From Planctomycetota bacterium (lineage in GTDB: Bacteria; Planctomycetota; Planctomycetia; Planctomycetales; Planctomycetaceae), in contig JAPOLP010000187.1 in the NCBI GenBank assembly GCA_029977045.1, positions 1 to 8,853 on the forward strand: a stretch of 8,853 nucleotides of DNA. The letters are read 5' to 3'. The notes beneath the pieces were generated by a model. It was not told where the DNA came from, did no database searches, and saw only the letters and a list, made by a program, of their open reading frames with translations. Position numbers and translations under genes: made by a program. This document shows, piece by piece, positions 1 through 6,944 of this stretch (positions within the stretch are counted from its first letter, which is position 1; every line of letters starts with the position of its first letter).

Positions 1-228
1 CGTTTCGATCTCGCCGCCGTAGCAGCCAAGGTCGGACCAGCCCATATCGTCAACCATGATCAGCACGATGTTAGGGCGTTTCGGAATGTCGGCTGCCGAC
101 AAGGAATCGCTGACGAATCCCATCATCACTAACACAGCGGCAAAAACAGCAACTGCGGTGCTGCGGAAACCGGGCAGCGATCCAGAGTACGGACATCGAA
201 AGAACGACCCGGTGCGGTTTCTGAGCAT
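1..228 (-). CDS. Secreted sulfatase, N-terminal 76 residues (runs off the left edge)
   Basis: This is the amino end of an arylsulfatase-type hydrolase, which removes sulfate esters from sulfated sugars or related substrates outside the cytoplasm. Residues about 25-46 form a hydrophobic signal segment (AVAVFAAVLVMMGFV) ending in SLSAA before Asp47, a plausible signal peptidase cut. The mature part opens with RPNIVLIMVDDMGWSDLGCYG (residues 51-71, read in two pieces), the classic sulfatase start; Asp60-Asp61 correspond to the metal-binding aspartates. The CxPxR motif carrying the formylglycine cysteine lies beyond the window, so activity cannot be judged. The start at 228 is preceded by AAGGCGG nine bases upstream. 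The n-region is rather long (about 24 residues), so a later start is possible. It lies 69 bases downstream of the SDR gene on the same strand, probably on one transcript. Substrate is unknown. Confidence 0.9.
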   Translation of the reverse strand, partial: MLRNRTGSFFRCPYSGSLPGFRSTAVAVFAAVLVMMGFVSDSLSAADIPKRPNIVLIMVDDMGWSDLGCYGGEIET

Positions 229-297
229 GTTGACATTCCGCCTTTGCCTGAGAAGCACTCGCGGCGAGCATTCACCACGATGGGAATCGCAATTCGA

Positions 298-1002
298 TCA
301 CGAGATCAGCCAGCCGCCGTCGACGTCGACTGTCGTGCCGGTGACGAAGTCGTTCTGGATCAGAAACACGATCGCCTGAGCGACCTCGTCAGACGTCCCA
401 GCTCGCGGGATTACGTTGTTCGCGGTTGCTTTCTGGAAGAGTGCGGCTCGCTCCTCGCCCTGCAGAGAGACCATCGGAGTATCGATTGACCCCGGCGACA
501 CGACGTTCAAGCGGCGAGGAGCGATCTCGGGAGCGACGGCCCGGACGAGTTGCTCGACCGCGGCGCCGACGGACGACAGGGCAACCTGCCCCGGCTTTGA
601 CTTGCGGGCGGGCGATCCGCTGACGAGCACGATCGTGCCGTCCTCGGCCATGTGCCGCGTTCCGTAACGAACGACGTTCGCATAGCCCCACAGCTTGTCG
701 AACGACTTCTGATACCCGTCCATGTCCATGTCGAGAAACGGGCCAAACGAGCGGACGCCGCCCGTTGCCGAGCTGACCAGGATGTCAAACGGAGCGTGCC
801 GCTCGAACAGTTCCGACAAAGCGGCACAGTCGCGAACGTCGCAACTCTCCAGCGTCATGCCTTCCGGAACCTCTCCCGCCTTCGAGGGATCGCGGCTCAC
901 AGCGATTACCGTCGCCCCAAGCCCCACCAGTTGCTTCGCGGCAGCCAGCCCGATGCCAGACGTTCCGCCGAACACGATCGCCTTCTTACCCGCCACGTCC
1001 AT
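298..1002 (-). CDS. SDR-family (Rossmann) protein lacking the usual catalytic Tyr and Lys
   Basis: A 234-residue protein with the classical short-chain dehydrogenase/reductase length and fold signature. The nucleotide-binding glycine motif GGTSGIG is at residues 12-18, an Asp for the adenine pocket is in DVRD (55-58), and NVVSPGSIDTPM (166-177) matches the conserved segment after the active site. The C-terminus ends in VDVDGGWLIS, as in enoyl-ACP/3-ketoacyl reductase relatives. The YxxxK motif is absent: the matching segment reads VALSSVGAAVEQL (140-152), with Leu142 and Gly146 where Tyr and Lys are expected. The helix Asn is also replaced (Lys103 by my alignment), and NNAG is SSAT (77-80). 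Ser128 or Ser130 remains. The reading frame is intact on both sides, so this is not a frameshift. Start 1002 has AGAGAGG about ten bases upstream. It precedes the sulfatase gene on the same strand. It could be an atypical SDR enzyme or a non-catalytic NAD(P)-binding protein; substrate unknown. Confidence 0.88.
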   Translation of the reverse strand: MDVAGKKAIVFGGTSGIGLAAAKQLVGLGATVIAVSRDPSKAGEVPEGMTLESCDVRDCAALSELFERHAPFDILVSSATGGVRSFGPFLDMDMDGYQKSFDKLWGYANVVRYGTRHMAEDGTIVLVSGSPARKSKPGQVALSSVGAAVEQLVRAVAPEIAPRRLNVVSPGSIDTPMVSLQGEERAALFQKATANNVIPRAGTSDEVAQAIVFLIQNDFVTGTTVDVDGGWLIS

Positions 1003-1178
1003 TGATTGCGCGCCTCTCTGCTGTGATCCCGCTACTCGTCGTGACTCAATCGCTCACGCGGTTCGGATGGTAACACCTCAGTCGCCAACGCTCGCGTTTG
1101 CCCCGACTTTTGAACTCCACCAGATCCGATACCCTTCGCTCCATTCGCTTGTTGCCTCAATCCGAAAGTGGAATCGCA
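1003..1178. promoter_or_regulatory. Divergent intergenic region (SDR/sulfatase versus cytochrome gene)
   Basis: This 176-base gap separates two genes transcribed away from each other, so promoters for both must lie here or overlap the gene starts. I could not pick out convincing -35/-10 pairs on either strand. An in-frame TTG at 1098 would extend the plus-strand protein by 27 residues, but the added segment is arginine- and serine-rich, has no ribosome site, and would bury the signal peptide. I therefore treat the stretch as non-coding. No strong palindrome was seen. Confidence 0.4.
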
Positions 1179-4100
1179 ATGCCTCGTCATCTCCTCACGC
1201 CGGCTGGCCGAGTCGCGCTTGCCTCGCTCGCGTTTCTGCTCTGCGCAGCTCCGCTTCAGGCTCAGCAGACGCCTGACGAGTCGCTGGCGACGCTGCACGC
1301 CGCCGACGGAATCAGCGTTTCTCTGTGGGCCAGCGAGCCGATGGTCAACAACCCGACGTCAATCGACATTGACTCGCGCGGTCGCGTGTGGATTTCCGAA
1401 GGGCTCAACTACCGCATGAAGCAGCGGCAGTTCGAGAACATGCAGCGAATCGACGAGGCCGACCGCATCAAGGTCCTCAGCGACACCGACGGCGACGGCA
1501 AGGCTGACTCGGTCACGGTGTTCGCGGACGACATCTTCCCGGTTCCGCTGGGGCTCGCGGTCGAGGAAATCTGGAAGGACGGCAAACAGACGGGCACCCG
1601 CGTTTACATTGGCAACTCGCCGGACCTGCTGGTTCTTGAAGACACGGACGGAGACGACGTCGCTGATCGCCGCGAAGTACTGCTGACCGGCTTTCGCGGA
1701 GTCGACAGCGATCACGGCCTGCACGGCATGACGTTCGGCCCGGACGGCAAGCTCTACTTCACCGTTGGCGATGCCCGCTACGGAGCCGATCGCGTGCAGA
1801 ACCGCGAGGTGACGTTTGACGTCACCGATCGATCGGGGCGGCGTCTGAGTTGCTCGAACTTCGGCACGACGCTGCGAGTTAACCGCGACGGCACGCAGCT
1901 CGAAGTTCTTTCGTCCGGCCACCGCAACAATTACGAAGCCGCTGTTGACTCGTTCGGCAACGTCTTTGGTTCGGATAACGACGATGACGGCAACCGCGGA
2001 GCCCGGATGTACTGGGTGATGGAAGGTGGCCAGTACGGCTATCAGCACCCGCAGTCATCACGGCACTGGGCCGAGGAACTGCCCGGCATCATTCCGAAGT
2101 TGGCGGGCACAGGAAACGGCGCTCCGTGCGGCCAGTGTGTTTACGAGGGCGATCATCTTCCGCGGAAGTACTTCGGAGCGATCTTCCAGATTGACTCGGG
2201 AACCCGACAGATCAACGTCCACCCGCTGCAGCGCCACGGTGCCGGCTTCCGATCCGATTACGAAGTTCTGCTGAAAGGCGACGACGCCTGGTTCCGCCCC
2301 GTCGATCTGTCGGTTGCTCCGGATGGCTCCGTGCTGGTCTGCGACTGGTACGACGCCGGAGTCGGCGGCAATCGTTTTTCCGATCAGACGACCGGCCGCA
2401 TTTACCGGCTGACTTCCGACAGCACTTCAAGTTCAGACAACGGTCGCCGACTGCTCGCCTCGAATCCGGCAGCGGCACTCACGTCACCCAACGCAGCAAT
2501 CCGACTGGCCGCTCGCGACATCCTGGTTTCGCAGGGAGCGGCGGCCAGAGCAGCACTGCTGAAGCTGTTCGAGAACGGCCAGCCACACGAGCGGGCTCGG
2601 GCACTCTGCGTTCTGCACGACCTGCCGCAAACGGGAACCGCTGACACGATTGCCGCTCTGCGGGATTCCGATGCGAGGATTCGCGAAACCGCTCTGCAGT
2701 TGCTCGGACGAGACGCGACTCGCGAACAAGTACTGGCTCCCCCAACTGCTCGAACAGCAAACCCGCCGGTCACCGAGCACCTTGGCCAACTCCTGCCGCT
2801 GGCGAACGACCCCGATGCCGGAGTCCGCCGAGCGTTGCTGATGGCGATCCGCAACGTTCCATCGAACGTCCTCGGCGACACGCTGACGAAGCTCGCTACC
2901 TCCTGGGACGGTCGCGACCGTTACTACCTGGAAGCACTTCGAGCCGCGCTGATTCACCGCGACGCTCGCGAACTCCGCTCGCTGTTCGATCAGCTTGCAG
3001 ACAAGGCTCTCGAAACCAGCTGGAATGCAGACCCGGTCGCCGTGCCGCCTTACTACCCGATCGGGACGAACGACGCGTTTCTGCGGCCTGGCGATCAGCT
3101 TCAGCCCGCCAACGCCGCGTCCCGAGTCGCTGGTCTCGCCTGGGCACTGCAGAGCAACGAAGCACTACCCGCTCTCGATCGGATCCTGGCCCGCAACACG
3201 TCGCCGGCAGTCGAAGAGGCGGTCACGATCGCACTGGGCGGAATCGACGATGTCGACGCCGGACGCCTGCTGCTGACCCGGCTGCAATCCGCCGAGGTTA
3301 GCGCCGCGAGCAAACACAGAATCCTCGCACAATTGGGGACCGGAATCGCCGGCTCGTGGCAGGCACTCTCAACCGAGCCGTCACTCAAGGATGCTCTCAC
3401 AAATGCACTCGCGGATTCGTCTCTGCAGTCAGTCGCCATCGAGTGCATCTCGCAGTGCCGGCTCACGGCGTTCGGCGACCAGCTGATGACGATTGCCGAG
3501 GATGACTCGCAATCGGTTGAACTCCGGGCGGCAGCAGTGTCCGCACTCGGAACGTTGAAGCACGCTCCAGCGAAGCAGCTCACAGACAAACTCGTCGACA
3601 GCGTTCGCGGCGAGCCCAGCGGCGGATTGATCGGAACCGCCGCACTCGATGCTTCGAACGCACTGAGTTCCAGCGGCGACGGAGTTCTTCTCACGCGAAC
3701 GCTGACCGATGTCGAGATGCCGTCTGACCTGCGTCGCCGGTCGCTGCAGTTGCTCACCGCCTCGCTGCCGGGAGTCAATCACGTTCTGAAGATGCGGGAA
3801 GAGAAATCGTTCCCAACAGACCTCGACAGCGAACTGGTCTTCCTGCTGCACAATCACGCCGACCGGCGGGTTCGCGGCCTCGCGGAAACCGCGCTGCCGG
3901 CTGCGGCGACGTCGGGAAAGAAGAAGGTCCACAGTGCGGCTGAGGTACTGTCGCTGGCCGGCGATGCCGCTCGCGGTCGCAGGCTGTTCGAGATGCATCA
4001 GGAAGCCGCCTGTGCCCGCTGCCACCGTGTTACCGGCGAAGGCCCGCTCGTCGGCCCAGACCTTGCCTCGATCGGCCTGAAGTACGGCGACAAGGAACTG

Positions 4101-4406
4101 CTTTATCACATCCAGAACCCCAGCGGCGCGATCAACTACAGCTTCGTGGCTCACACGTTCGTGCTGCAGAATGGCCAGGTTCTGACGGGACTCGTCACTG
4201 ACCGTCAGAACGGCCTGATCACAATCGGCATCGCCACCGGCCAGAAGGTCAGCTTCCCTGCGAAGGACGTCGAAGAAGAAGTCCCGCAATCAGTGTCGCT
4301 GATGCCTGAAGGTCTGGTCTCAGGCCTGACTCCTCAGCAGGTCGCGGACCTCGTCGAGTTCCTGCTCTCACTCCGCCAGGGAGACGCCGGCCAGTCGCGA
4401 CGGTAA
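1179..4406 (+). CDS. Exported PVC-type propeller dehydrogenase-like / HEAT-repeat / cytochrome c protein
   Basis: A 1075-residue secreted protein of the planctomycete/verrucomicrobial family that joins a 'membrane-bound dehydrogenase' propeller to a heme domain. Residues 1-28 are a signal peptide (hydrophobic ALASLAFLLCAA, cut after PLQA). The beta-propeller spans about 35-411 and ends at GRIYRL. It carries three acidic loops resembling Ca-binding sites: D102-D110 (DTDGDGKAD), D155-D163 (DTDGDDVAD) and D266-D270 (DNDDDG). About 425-900 is Ala/Leu-rich helical HEAT-like repeats (for example residues with DSDARIRETALQLLGRD). About 924-1065 is the heme domain: CARCH at 945-949 attaches heme c, and Met1042 in MPEGL is the likely distal ligand. 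A role in periplasmic or surface oxidation of a sugar-type substrate with electron transfer is inferred, not proven. The ATG at 1179 is chosen because it starts a proper signal peptide and follows AAGTGGA at suitable spacing. The gene ends in TAA and converges on the acetamidase gene. Confidence 0.93.
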   Translation: MPRHLLTPAGRVALASLAFLLCAAPLQAQQTPDESLATLHAADGISVSLWASEPMVNNPTSIDIDSRGRVWISEGLNYRMKQRQFENMQRIDEADRIKVLSDTDGDGKADSVTVFADDIFPVPLGLAVEEIWKDGKQTGTRVYIGNSPDLLVLEDTDGDDVADRREVLLTGFRGVDSDHGLHGMTFGPDGKLYFTVGDARYGADRVQNREVTFDVTDRSGRRLSCSNFGTTLRVNRDGTQLEVLSSGHRNNYEAAVDSFGNVFGSDNDDDGNRGARMYWVMEGGQYGYQHPQSSRHWAEELPGIIPKLAGTGNGAPCGQCVYEGDHLPRKYFGAIFQIDSGTRQINVHPLQRHGAGFRSDYEVLLKGDDAWFRPVDLSVAPDGSVLVCDWYDAGVGGNRFSDQTTGRIYRLTSDSTSSSDNGRRLLASNPAAALTSPNAAIRLAARDILVSQGAAARAALLKLFENGQPHERARALCVLHDLPQTGTADTIAALRDSDARIRETALQLLGRDATREQVLAPPTARTANPPVTEHLGQLLPLANDPDAGVRRALLMAIRNVPSNVLGDTLTKLATSWDGRDRYYLEALRAALIHRDARELRSLFDQLADKALETSWNADPVAVPPYYPIGTNDAFLRPGDQLQPANAASRVAGLAWALQSNEALPALDRILARNTSPAVEEAVTIALGGIDDVDAGRLLLTRLQSAEVSAASKHRILAQLGTGIAGSWQALSTEPSLKDALTNALADSSLQSVAIECISQCRLTAFGDQLMTIAEDDSQSVELRAAAVSALGTLKHAPAKQLTDKLVDSVRGEPSGGLIGTAALDASNALSSSGDGVLLTRTLTDVEMPSDLRRRSLQLLTASLPGVNHVLKMREEKSFPTDLDSELVFLLHNHADRRVRGLAETALPAAATSGKKKVHSAAEVLSLAGDAARGRRLFEMHQEAACARCHRVTGEGPLVGPDLASIGLKYGDKELLYHIQNPSGAINYSFVAHTFVLQNGQVLTGLVTDRQNGLITIGIATGQKVSFPAKDVEEEVPQSVSLMPEGLVSGLTPQQVADLVEFLLSLRQGDAGQSRR

Positions 4407-4435
4407 GCGGACTGAAAAGAGGGTCTCGCATGACT

Positions 4436-4498
4436 GTAGATGGATTCGCAAGAATTAAGTCGTCTGGTACTGGTGTGAATTCTTGCGAATCCAGCTAC
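4436..4498. repeat. Long inverted repeat between convergent genes, possible bidirectional terminator
   Basis: TGGATTCGCAAGAATT (4441-4456) is matched by its exact reverse complement at 4478-4493, a 16-bp perfect stem around a 21-base loop. One mismatch (A4440/G4494) is followed by four more pairs (GTAG 4436-4439 with CTAC 4495-4498), giving 20 of 21 paired positions. It sits 29 bases after the TAA of the cytochrome gene and 21 bases before the end of the acetamidase gene. Position and symmetry fit a terminator serving both genes. Against a standard intrinsic terminator, the stem is only moderately GC-rich and there is no T-run on either side. It may instead be a copy of a dispersed palindromic element. 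The loop contains a small tandem CTGGTA-CTGGTG. Confidence 0.75.
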
Positions 4499-4519
4499 GT
4501 GGAAAGATCAATCCAGCAC

Positions 4520-5410
4520 TCAGTCGCCGCGTCCCAGATACCGCTTCTCGATCTTCGTGCCGACGGTGCCGATGCCGTAGTAGCCCACTGAGATGCGTCC
4601 GACGTGCGTCAGCAGGTCGTAGGCATTCCAGCGATCCCAGCCGTAGTCGGCTTCCATCCACAGAATTAGCTGCGCGTAGGCTTCAGCGATCGAGCGTTCC
4701 ATTGGGCAGCCGGTCGCCACCGTCACAATCTCAGTCGGCGATTCGATGCGCGGGCCGGTCAGTGGCTTCGACTTAATCAGTTCGACAGTGATTGTCGTCT
4801 CGGCCGCCATTTCGAGGCCCGTGGCCGACAGCTCGCCGTGTCCCATCGCTGCGTGAGCGTCGCCCAGATACAGGTACGCGCCGTCAACGAACACCGGCAG
4901 ATAAACCGTGCTGCCGGGGCAGACCTCGACCAGATCGAGGTTTCCTCCGTGCGGCCCTGCCGGCAGCGTCGTCGGTGATCCAACCGCTGGTGACGTTCCG
5001 ATGCAGCCGAGCATCGGCGCGTAGGGAATTGCGATCTCGTCACTGAAGTAGACCTGCCCGTCGCGTATCGGGCAGACGTGAGCCCCGTGCGGAACGTCGG
5101 TTCCCAGCCACTCGCATAACTGCTTCGGCGAGCCGGTGTAGGTCGCCGCCTGTCCGTCGCGCGGCTTGATCTCGTGGATCGTCACTGCAATCGAATCGCC
5201 CGGCGCTGCCCCCTCGACAAAGATCGGACCGGCGACGGGATTGCTGAACGGCATCGTCGTTTTGTCCCGCCGGTCGTTGTTGGTCCGAATCTGCCCCGAC
5301 AGAGCGTCTTCGGATTCGACGAGCAGCGTCTCGCCAGCCTCGATCCGCACCCGAGGTTCCAGGTGCCGACTGAATTCATACACGAGCGGATTCGCGGCGA
5401 CTTTCTTCAT
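4520..5410 (-). CDS. Acetamidase/formamidase family amidohydrolase
   Basis: A 296-residue cytoplasmic protein of the FmdA/AmdA family, which hydrolyses short amides (formamide, acetamide) to ammonia and the acid. The length matches the shorter, about 300-residue branch rather than the roughly 400-residue formamidases. Family landmarks are GPIFVEGAAPGDSI (61-74), APMLGCIG (131-138), HGGNLD (154-159), the GSTVYLPVFVDGA strand (167-179) and GDAHAAMGHGE (183-193). These His/Asp-rich motifs form the probable metal and active-site region. No signal peptide is visible. I chose the ATG at 5410 because GGAG lies five bases upstream; a GTG at 5449 would add 13 residues but lies inside a repeat structure and has weaker support. 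The stop is TGA. Natural substrate is unknown; nitrogen scavenging from small amides is the simplest reading, and members of this family in planctomycetes may act on other amides. Confidence 0.92.
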   Translation of the reverse strand: MKKVAANPLVYEFSRHLEPRVRIEAGETLLVESEDALSGQIRTNNDRRDKTTMPFSNPVAGPIFVEGAAPGDSIAVTIHEIKPRDGQAATYTGSPKQLCEWLGTDVPHGAHVCPIRDGQVYFSDEIAIPYAPMLGCIGTSPAVGSPTTLPAGPHGGNLDLVEVCPGSTVYLPVFVDGAYLYLGDAHAAMGHGELSATGLEMAAETTITVELIKSKPLTGPRIESPTEIVTVATGCPMERSIAEAYAQLILWMEADYGWDRWNAYDLLTHVGRISVGYYGIGTVGTKIEKRYLGRGD

Positions 5411-5444
5411 GGTCACTCCGGAGTGGGATGTTTGAGGATTGGCT

Positions 5445-5582
5445 TTCACTCTCCCTCTGGGAGAGTCGCGGTCTCAGCCGCGGAGAGGGTTTGCATTGGT
5501 CTGCCCGATCGTTCATGCACCAGCGTGACGCCCTCCCCGGTGGCTCGTGCCTCGCCGGCGACCCTCCCAGAGAAAGGGTGAA
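5445..5582. repeat. Nested inverted-repeat element (MITE- or REP-like) in a gene-free spacer
   Basis: The 207-base gap 5411-5617 between the lactonase and acetamidase genes holds two nested inverted repeats. The outer arms are 5445-5463 (TTCACTCTCCCTCTGGGAG) and 5564-5582, whose reverse complement matches at 16 of 19 positions. The inner arms are 5476-5489 (AGCCGCGGAGAGGG) and 5531-5545, matching at 12 of 14 with one bulged base. Each outer arm also has a short internal symmetry around CTCCCTCTGGGAG. No transposase or credible protein lies inside. The CTCTCCC/GGGAGAG composition resembles intergenic palindromic repeats common in many bacterial genomes; whether this one is dispersed cannot be decided from one copy. 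A long hairpin here could also affect transcript read-through from lactonase to acetamidase. Confidence 0.6.
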
Positions 5583-5617
5583 GTTGGGGACTGAGGCCGC
5601 GGAATCGAACAGAAGTT

Positions 5618-6754
5618 TCACCGGGCCGGCAGTCGCCGGATGCAGGACGGCATCTTGATTTCGACGGGCTCACCGTTGGACTTCAGTTCTCCGGTTTCGT
5701 CGTTGATCGCGAAGACGGCAACGTTGTTCCCAGGCATGTTTGCGCACAGCAGCCAGCGACCATCGTCGGTGATCAGCAGATTCTGCGGGCCTTTGCCGAG
5801 GCTCGGTACGATCGCGATCAGTTTGAGCTTCCCGTCATCGGCGATGCGGTAACACGCCAGGCTGTCGTGGCCGCGATTTGTGCCATACAGGAACCGACCG
5901 TCCGGAGTGATCTTCAGGTCGGCGCAGTAGCTCGTGCCGGAGAAGTCGTCCGGCAGTGTCGAAATCGTCTGCCGCTCCTTCAACGTGCCGGCTTCGGGCT
6001 CGTAGTCAAAGAACGTGACCGTGTTCTTCAGCTAGTTGATGACGTACACACGCTTGCCGTTCGGATGAAACGTCAGATGCCGCGGCCCGGAACCCGGAGC
6101 GATTGAGACGGAAGGCTGGTCCGGATTCGCGGTGAGCTTCGCGGTCTCTGCATCAAGGCTGTAGATGAATACCTTGTCGGCTCCAAGGTCGGCCGCCAGA
6201 GCGAAACGGTTGTCGGGGCTGATCTCGATGCTGTGCGCGAATGGAGCTTTCTGCCGGGCCGGATCGACGCTCGAACCACTGTGCCGGATGAACGAAGCCG
6301 CTTCGCCCAGGCTGCCGTCCTTCTTCACGGGCAGAGCTGCAATGTCGCCGCTCGAATAGTTGGCCACGACGACCGTCCGCCCGGAATCGTCAACGTCGAG
6401 ATAGCAGGACGTGCGTCCCATCGCCGACTGCTGGTTCAGTCGCGTGAGCTGCCCGGTGACCGGCTTGATCCGGTACCCCGCAACGAACTCATTGACGTCG
6501 TCGCCGAACTTCTCCGCATCGACCGCGTAGAGAAACCGGCCATCGGCTGACACGGCGAGGAAGAACGGATTCTCGATGTCCGTCGCCTTCCGCAGCAGAG
6601 AAAGCCTGCCGGATTCCAGGTCAAAGCGGCAGGTGTGAATCGCACCGTCGTCGCCAGCAGCGAAGGACGAAATGAAGAGCATCGCATCGTCGCAGTGGGC
6701 CACGGTTGAACTCGTCAGCAGCAGGCAGAATGTCAGCAGAAGATGAAGTCGCAT
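5618..6754 (-). pseudogene. Lactonase-type seven-bladed beta-propeller, interrupted by an in-frame TAG
   Basis: The full frame of 379 codons encodes an exported member of the 6-phosphogluconolactonase / 3-carboxymuconate-cyclase-like propeller family (Pfam lactonase type). Residues 1-21 are a signal peptide (MRLHLLLTFCLLLTSSTVAHC), and the ATG at 6754 has GAGG eight bases upstream. Repeated blade signatures include FLAVSADGRFLYAVD, FAHSIEISPDNRFALAAD, HLTFHPNGKRVYVIN, LKITPDGRFLYGTN and LLITDDGRWLLCAN. Codon 241 (6034-6032) is TAG: the protein reads KRVYVIN-stop-LKNTVTFFDYE, exactly where relatives have the conserved NE of a YVINEL-type motif. A one-base change GAG to TAG explains it, and the frame is otherwise open to a TGA at 5618-5620. 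Translation as is gives 240 residues, about four to five of seven blades, which is unlikely to fold. No good restart site lies after the stop. The dipeptidase gene in this window itself ends in TAG, which argues against general UAG readthrough. A sequencing error is the main alternative. Confidence 0.85.
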
Positions 6755-6944
6755 GGTCGTTTCCTCGGTCGAATTCGGTCCGGCAGAATGCCGTGCGGGC
6801 AGGATCGCGAGTTTGCTGACCGCCCGGCAAGCGTCACTCGTGTGACTTCGGACGGCGGACACGTTATCGATCGTCCCCTGACCTGCTCGCAAATCAGGTC
6901 GCCCACCCGAAACCACCGCCCTCGCGCCCGCCGGAGAGAGACTC
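6755..6944. promoter_or_regulatory. Divergent intergenic region (lactonase / dipeptidase) with a small palindrome
   Basis: This 190-base gap lies between the oppositely transcribed lactonase and dipeptidase genes and should carry both promoters. It contains the palindrome GTCAC-TCGT-GTGAC at 6833-6846, a possible operator for a dimeric regulator, but arms of five bases could easily arise by chance. Ribosome sites are seen at both ends: GAGG before the lactonase ATG and GGAGAGAG just before the dipeptidase ATG. I could not assign convincing -35/-10 elements. Confidence 0.35.

Noticed and set aside
1098..1178. A 27-residue N-terminal extension of the cytochrome protein from TTG 1098
   Set aside because: It has no ribosome site, its text is arginine- and serine-rich, and it would hide an otherwise standard signal peptide beginning at ATG 1179.
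3429..4289. A 286-codon minus-strand open frame opposite the heme-domain end of the cytochrome gene
   Set aside because: The plus strand here encodes CARCH and the Met ligand region of a known domain; the antisense reading shows no recognisable motif.
5428..5673. Several short open frames on both strands across the repeat spacer
   Set aside because: They translate the inverted-repeat sequence and have no start context or domain. They are the kind of false proteins that palindromic repeats produce.
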